This document shows, piece by piece, positions 60,235 through 64,000 of a stretch of DNA of 64,000 bases; the stretch's first letter is position 1, and every line of letters starts with the position of its first letter. The stretch lies in NCBI RefSeq assembly GCF_018588585.1, contig NZ_JAEUFG010000006.1, positions 53,288 through 117,287 of the forward strand. The letters are read 5' to 3'. Made by a program: the position numbers and the translations under genes. This DNA is from Bacillus sp. SM2101. Lineage in GTDB: Bacteria; Bacillota; Bacilli; Bacillales; SM2101. The notes beneath the pieces were generated by a model. It was given only the letters and a program-made list of their open reading frames with translations, had not been told where the DNA came from and did no database searches.

Positions 60235-60316
60235 ACTTTACCTATTATACATAATAACAGTGAAATACACAAAAACTATCGCTATATTACATTACACAAT
60301 GAAGAGGATGATAAAT

Positions 60317-60526
60317 ATGAACTTAAACTTGCGTCAAGCAATCCTTACAAACGTATCTGGAAATTCACAACAAGAATTAGAAAATACAATTGTTGATGCC
60401 ATTCAACGAGGAGAAGAAAAAATGTTACCTGGGCTAGGCGTTTTATTTGAAGTAATTTGGGAGAATGCAACTGAAGAGGAAAAACATGAAATGTTGCAAA
60501 CACTTGAAGATGGATTGAAACAATGA
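60317..60526 (+). CDS. sspI: Small acid-soluble spore protein SspI
   Basis: A minor SASP packed in the forespore core. The 69-residue product ([20 protein letters not shown], then [19 protein letters not shown]) is nearly collinear with B. subtilis SspI (71 residues). The ATG at 60317 follows GAGGATGATAAAT; a longer frame to 60191 starts inside the MITE and is not real. Expression is expected in the forespore under sigma-G, but I do not see a convincing promoter. Confidence 0.95.
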   Translation: MNLNLRQAILTNVSGNSQQELENTIVDAIQRGEEKMLPGLGVLFEVIWENATEEEKHEMLQTLEDGLKQ

Positions 60527-60607
60527 TAAACAGCAAATGAAAGAAATTTTGAACATATAGGGGAGAGAAAAGGTCTCCCCTACGCTGTGCTAAAGCAATG
60601 TTAATGA

Positions 60608-62125
60608 TTAACTTGATTCAACTAATTGTTGTAAGCAACCATGAATTTTATCCGCTTCACTTGCTCCTGATAATGCAGCACCTTGATAACCACCGCCAGG
60701 GCGTGTCCATGCCCCTACTAACGACAGGTTTTCAATAGGTGTTTGTCTACTTAACCTATTTAATCCAGATTGATCAACAGTTTGGGAAAATCCATATACC
60801 GCACCTGCAGGGTTCTTTGTATATCTTTGCATCGTTCTTGGCGTACCTAACTCTATTACTTCTATACTGCTAGTGATACCTGGATAATTCTCTTCTAATT
60901 GTGTTAATAAATAATTTGTTACTTCTTCTTTCTTCTGCGCGTATTTTTCCTTGTCTTCAGGCCAATTAGTAATAAAGTCAATAAAGGCTAGCGCAATGAT
61001 TGGTTTTCCATTTGGACTTAATTCAGGATCTAATTTGTAATAATTAGTTATACCAAAATTAGCTTGTGTATATTGCCCTTCCTGTAAGTAATTGTAATCT
61101 TTACTAGGGTCCTTTTCCTTCACAAACACAATATCCTCATCAACTAAATTATATTTTGCTGGATCATCTTTTAACCCAATATATAGTTGTGTTACTGAAG
61201 GGCCGATTTCTAATTTCTCTAAATCCTGAACATAAGAGCTACCTTTGTACTCATTACCTAATAAATTGGCGAATGTCGTTTGTGGACTCGCATTTGAAAT
61301 AATCCATTTCCCTTCAAATACATCACCTTTTTTTGTTTTTAACCCTGTCGCTTTTTGCTCTGACACAATAATTTCCGTTACTTCTTGACGTAAAAATACA
61401 TCTCCACCATTTTCATGGATAACATCAACTAAGGCATCTGCGATTGCTTGTGCACCACCTTTTACATAGTAAGTACCGTCCAGATGATAGCCTATCCACG
61501 GTACAAAAAAGTAATGAGCAGAAAGAGTTTTAGGTGGCAGACCGTAGTAAGGCCATAGCAACGTAAAAATTGCAATAAACTCCTCATCTGTTACATACTC
61601 TTTCAATACTTCTTCAGTAGACATTTGTGACCATTTAATAAATAACTGTGCATGCATAAATATTGTTTGTTTCTTTTCATCCTTAGGTATAGTTGCATCG
61701 GTCAAAAACTTCATCTCTTTACTGAAAGAAATTAAGTCCTTAAATAAATTCGATATACCTTCTTTTTCATGTGGGAACATTTTATGCAAATAAGTTAAAT
61801 ATTCATCAGGGTCTTGTGGGATATCAATCTTCTTCCCGTCCCATACAACAGTATATGGATGTTCTTTTTTTATAGGAGTGATTCGATCCATCATCCCACA
61901 TTTTGAAAAGATGTCATAACAAATCTGACCTTCTTCCAAACTTGCAATACCGTGTAAAGATACGTCAAATTCATATCGCCCTTTTCGTGGAAAATTAGTT
62001 GCATAACCGCCTGGACGAACATGATGGTCAAAAACTGCTACCTTGTATCCAAGCTTTGATAACCTCGCTGCAGAACAAAGTCCACCAATTCCTGACCCAA
62101 TAACTAATACATCATAACTAGACAT
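60608..62125 (-). CDS. CrtI/retinol-saturase-like FAD-dependent desaturase or reductase
   Basis: A 505-residue flavoprotein of the phytoene desaturase superfamily. It has the N-terminal dinucleotide fold VLVIGSGIGGLCSAARLSK, the GG doublet in RPGGYATNFPRKGRYEFDVS, and the C-terminal FAD-contacting block SLVGAWTRPGGGYQGAALSG. It is closer in layout to retinol saturase-like members than to the classic CrtN. No other carotenoid gene is nearby. A consensus promoter (62170-62198) precedes it and a PadR gene is divergent, so PadR probably controls it. Substrate unknown. Confidence 0.87.
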   Translation of the reverse strand: MSSYDVLVIGSGIGGLCSAARLSKLGYKVAVFDHHVRPGGYATNFPRKGRYEFDVSLHGIASLEEGQICYDIFSKCGMMDRITPIKKEHPYTVVWDGKKIDIPQDPDEYLTYLHKMFPHEKEGISNLFKDLISFSKEMKFLTDATIPKDEKKQTIFMHAQLFIKWSQMSTEEVLKEYVTDEEFIAIFTLLWPYYGLPPKTLSAHYFFVPWIGYHLDGTYYVKGGAQAIADALVDVIHENGGDVFLRQEVTEIIVSEQKATGLKTKKGDVFEGKWIISNASPQTTFANLLGNEYKGSSYVQDLEKLEIGPSVTQLYIGLKDDPAKYNLVDEDIVFVKEKDPSKDYNYLQEGQYTQANFGITNYYKLDPELSPNGKPIIALAFIDFITNWPEDKEKYAQKKEEVTNYLLTQLEENYPGITSSIEVIELGTPRTMQRYTKNPAGAVYGFSQTVDQSGLNRLSRQTPIENLSLVGAWTRPGGGYQGAALSGASEADKIHGCLQQLVESS

Positions 62126-62146
62126 TTTCCTTCCCCCTTTATCAAA

Positions 62147-62170
62147 AAGATATATATCTTATAGATATAA
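62147..62170. promoter_or_regulatory. Candidate PadR operator on the desaturase side
   Basis: A perfect 14-base palindrome AAGATATATATCTT (62147-62160) followed by ATAGATATAA, just downstream of the desaturase promoter. The core AGATATA is shared with the repeats on the padR side. Confidence 0.5.
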
Positions 62171-62198
62171 TTCTATAAATAGCTACAAAAGATGTCAA
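62170..62198 (-). promoter_or_regulatory. Sigma-A promoter of the desaturase gene
   Basis: Minus strand TTGACA (62193-62198), 17-bp spacer, TAGAAT (62170-62175). Confidence 0.75.
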
Positions 62199-62230
62199 GA
62201 GAGAAAATAAATGGTATATTTAACTTTAGT

Positions 62231-62259
62231 TTGACATTTTAACAAACTTTATATATCAT
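62231..62259 (+). promoter_or_regulatory. Sigma-A promoter of the PadR gene
   Basis: TTGACA (62231-62236), 17-bp spacer, TATCAT (62254-62259), mirroring the divergent promoter of the desaturase gene. Confidence 0.75.
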
Positions 62260-62286
62260 TTAGATATATAACTTTTAGATATATAA
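62260..62286. promoter_or_regulatory. Candidate PadR operator on the regulator side
   Basis: TTAGATATATAA occurs twice with a 15-bp period (62260-62271 and 62275-62286), directly downstream of the -10 box of the PadR gene. This fits autorepression. Confidence 0.55.
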
Positions 62287-62310
62287 TCGTATTTGAATTG
62301 AGGTAATTGT

Positions 62311-62859
62311 ATGTCAAGAGAGAATAAGACGATGTACACACTTTTAGGCTTGTTAATGTATTCACCTTTAACTGGGTATGAAATAAAAAGGACCATTGAG
62401 AGTAGTATCAAGCATTTTTGGCAGGAAAGTTATGGACAAATCTATCCAACCCTTAAGAAGCTAGTAGATCAGGAACTTGCAGTTGTACATATTGAAAAAG
62501 TAGAAGGAAAGCCCGATCGAAAAGTTTATACGATTACTGAGCAAGGGAGACAAGAGTTCATAAATTGGCTGGAAAAACCGATTGAAAAAATTCCTATCCA
62601 TAAAAATGAATTATTACTAAAGGTTTTTTATGGCCAATATCTAACTGTAGAACAAAATATTGAACAGATAATTCAATACCGACAAAAAATGGAAGATATT
62701 TTACAAACTTTAAATACTACTGAGCAATTCTTAATATCTAGAAAAAAGGACGATCCTCACTTTGATTATTGGATGCTTACTTTATCACATGGACAATCAA
62801 TCGTAAAAGCAACAATACAATGGTGCGAGGATAGTATGGACATATTATCCAATAAATAA
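62311..62859 (+). CDS. PadR-family transcriptional regulator
   Basis: A 182-residue regulator with an N-terminal winged helix (MYTLLGLLMYSPLTGYEIKR, YGQIYPTLKKLVDQELA, GKPDRKVYTITEQGRQEF) and a C-terminal Vir-like coiled-coil dimer domain (about 95-180), i.e. the longer PadR subfamily-1 type. The ATG at 62311 follows TTGAGGTAATT. It is divergent from the desaturase, with mirrored promoters and shared AGATATA repeats, which suggests that it represses both genes. The ligand is unknown. Confidence 0.93.
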   Translation: MSRENKTMYTLLGLLMYSPLTGYEIKRTIESSIKHFWQESYGQIYPTLKKLVDQELAVVHIEKVEGKPDRKVYTITEQGRQEFINWLEKPIEKIPIHKNELLLKVFYGQYLTVEQNIEQIIQYRQKMEDILQTLNTTEQFLISRKKDDPHFDYWMLTLSHGQSIVKATIQWCEDSMDILSNK

Positions 62860-62928
62860 GCTTTAAAGCTTAGCAATAAGATGAAGATATTTTACCACCT
62901 GATTCTTCAATATTTCACTATTATTTAA

Positions 62929-63057
62929 GGCTCTATTCGTAAACATTGTTGCTAATGTTATCAAGTGCTATAAAAAGTGGTAAAAGATGCCGCGAACATT
63001 AGGTGTATACGTGCTTATACCCTACAACGAAAAACAACAATCAATACGAAAACAGCT
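62929..63057 (-). repeat. MITE-like repeat, copy 11 (minus orientation)
   Basis: About 129 bp; the plus strand begins GGCTCTATTCGTAAACATTG and ends ACGAAAAACAACAATCAATA, then CGAAAACAGC. Flanks TTATTTAA and GTATAAAA match at 5 of 8. It lies between the PadR and M42 peptidase genes; a terminator follows in the same gap. Confidence 0.72.
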
Positions 63058-63070
63058 GTATAAAAAATAA

Positions 63071-63106
63071 GTAACAAAGCTTACATCTTTTTGTAAGCTT
63101 TGTTAC
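63071..63106 (-). terminator. Terminator of the M42 peptidase gene
   Basis: A 14-bp perfect stem GTAACAAAGCTTAC/GTAAGCTTTGTTAC around an 8-base loop, followed on the minus strand by TTATTTTTTATAC. It lies about 105 bases after the peptidase stop. Confidence 0.75.
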
Positions 63107-63210
63107 TATTGGACGCTTAAGTTGTACAATAAGATCAGTTACTTTTCAAATGATAAGCTACGTTGAAAATATGAACAACAACTTACTATAGAAAAGTGTG
63201 TGAACAATTG

Positions 63211-64000
63211 TTAATTAAAAGTAATTTTTTGGACATTACTTTCATCTAACTGTTTAATAACTTCTACAACTAGCTTAATAGTGTTTTCATAATCATCACG
63301 ATGAAGCAAAGCAGCATTTGTGTGAATATACCGAGTAGGGATTGTTATTGTAAGTGTAGGAACTCCTTTACCAGTTAAATGAATTGCACCCGAATCAGTT
63401 GTGCCACCTTTAATTAGATCAAATTGATAAGGAATATTATGCGCTTCAGCAATATTTGTTACGAAATCTCGTAAGCCCTTGTGGGCTATCATTGATGCAT
63501 CATACAATATTACTTGAGGGCCTTCTCCCATTTTTCCTACAGCTTCACTTTCATTAACACCTGGCGTATCACCAGCAATTCCTACATCAACACTTATTGC
63601 GATATCAGGTTGAATCATATGCGCAGACGTTTTCGCACCACGTAAACCTATTTCTTCTTGAGCTGTCCCAACCCCGTAGAAGACGTTAGGATGATTCTCA
63701 ATGTCCAATCTTTTCATTACTTCGATCGCTACGGCACACCCAACTCTGTTATCCCACGCTTTAGCAAGTAGCATTTTTTCATTTTTCATCACTGTAAATT
63801 CTGTATGAGGAACAATTTGATCACCAGGACTAATCCCCCATGCAGCTGCTTCTTCCTTACTTGAAGCACCGACATCAATATACATGTTTTTAATATCGGC
63901 TGGCTTCTTCCGCGCTTGTAAAGGAAGAAGATGAGGAGGTTTTGAACCTATTACACCTGTTATCTCACCTAATTTAGTTACGATAGTCACTCGTTGTGCG
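63211..64000 (-). CDS. M42-family metallo-aminopeptidase (YsdC/FrvX-like), N-terminus cut by window edge
   Basis: A co-catalytic zinc aminopeptidase of the glutamyl-aminopeptidase/endoglucanase M family. The visible 262 residues run from within the TET-type PDZ-like insert to the C-terminus; B. subtilis YsdC has about 361, so roughly 100 N-terminal residues lie beyond base 64000. Metal and catalytic blocks are [39 protein letters not shown] and the C-terminal [19 protein letters not shown]. The frame stays open to the edge (…AQRVTIVT), so the GTG at 63990 is not the start. Confidence 0.94.
   Translation of the reverse strand, partial: AQRVTIVTKLGEITGVIGSKPPHLLPLQARKKPADIKNMYIDVGASSKEEAAAWGISPGDQIVPHTEFTVMKNEKMLLAKAWDNRVGCAVAIEVMKRLDIENHPNVFYGVGTAQEEIGLRGAKTSAHMIQPDIAISVDVGIAGDTPGVNESEAVGKMGEGPQVILYDASMIAHKGLRDFVTNIAEAHNIPYQFDLIKGGTTDSGAIHLTGKGVPTLTITIPTRYIHTNAALLHRDDYENTIKLVVEVIKQLDESNVQKITFN

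Noticed and set aside
60191..60316. 42-residue N-terminal extension of SspI
   Set aside because: It starts inside the MITE copy and is not shared with SspI proteins; the ATG at 60317 has a good ribosome site.

Overview
This window is a chromosomal segment of an endospore-forming, AT-rich member of the Bacillaceae. GerE looks almost identical to the Bacillus subtilis protein, SspI, GerM and LonB are present, and the gene order closely follows the B. subtilis lonB-clpX-tig ... leu/ilv ... rph-gerM-racE-gerE ... sdh ... uvrC-trxA-etf ... mutSB-polX-zapA-rnhC-pheTS-ysgA-sspI-ysdC block (remembered order, not searched). Most genes lie on the minus strand, so the region reads biologically from high to low coordinates. 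Both ends cut genes: lonB at base 1 and an M42 aminopeptidase at base 64000.

Layout: 1-6.2 kb holds protein quality control (lonB, clpX, tig) and a TPR protein. 6.2-15.9 kb holds ilvE and the branched-chain operon ilvB-ilvH-ilvC-leuA-leuB-leuC-leuD, preceded by a leucine (CUC) T-box leader. 16-20 kb has a small heat-shock protein, tRNA-Arg(UCU), a YfcE-type phosphodiesterase, an XTPase, RNase PH and a structured 205-bp tandem repeat. 20-23 kb has gerM, racE, a small membrane protein and gerE. 23.4-26 kb has a divergent FAD sugar-lactone oxidase and EEP phosphatase. 26.2-32.4 kb has sdhCAB, yslB and uvrC. 32.4-42 kb is the accessory region: a GT-C-like membrane protein, an FTR1 iron permease with a secreted partner behind a Fur box, a translationally coupled envelope cluster (flippase-like protein, membrane phosphodiesterase, GT2), a Fur-box lipoprotein and a cupin. 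42-46.5 kb has trxA and the fatty-acid module fadR-ysiB-etfB-etfA, without the lcfA that heads it in B. subtilis. 46.8-54.2 kb has yshE with a tiny downstream ORF, mutS2, polX, cvpA-like, zapA and rnhC. 54.3-64 kb has a collagen-like spore-surface-type protein, pheST behind a phenylalanine T-box, an rRNA methyltransferase, sspI, a CrtI-like desaturase divergent from a PadR regulator, and the M42 peptidase.

The strongest non-genic signal is a family of short non-coding mobile elements (MITE-like, up to 162 bp). I count eleven copies plus a fragment, all intergenic. Their termini are GGCTGTTTTCG... and ...CGAAAAGAGCC. Four copies have perfect 8-bp target-site duplications and a fifth matches 7 of 8. 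The second is a 2.5-copy tandem array of a 205-bp GC-rich hairpin-forming repeat between gerM and rph. The most interesting gene-level signal is the Fur-linked iron set: two secreted proteins that appear to share an N-terminal motif, one beside a stand-alone FTR1 permease, separated by an envelope glycosylation-type cluster. I found no CRISPR array, phage, complete insertion sequence or defence system.
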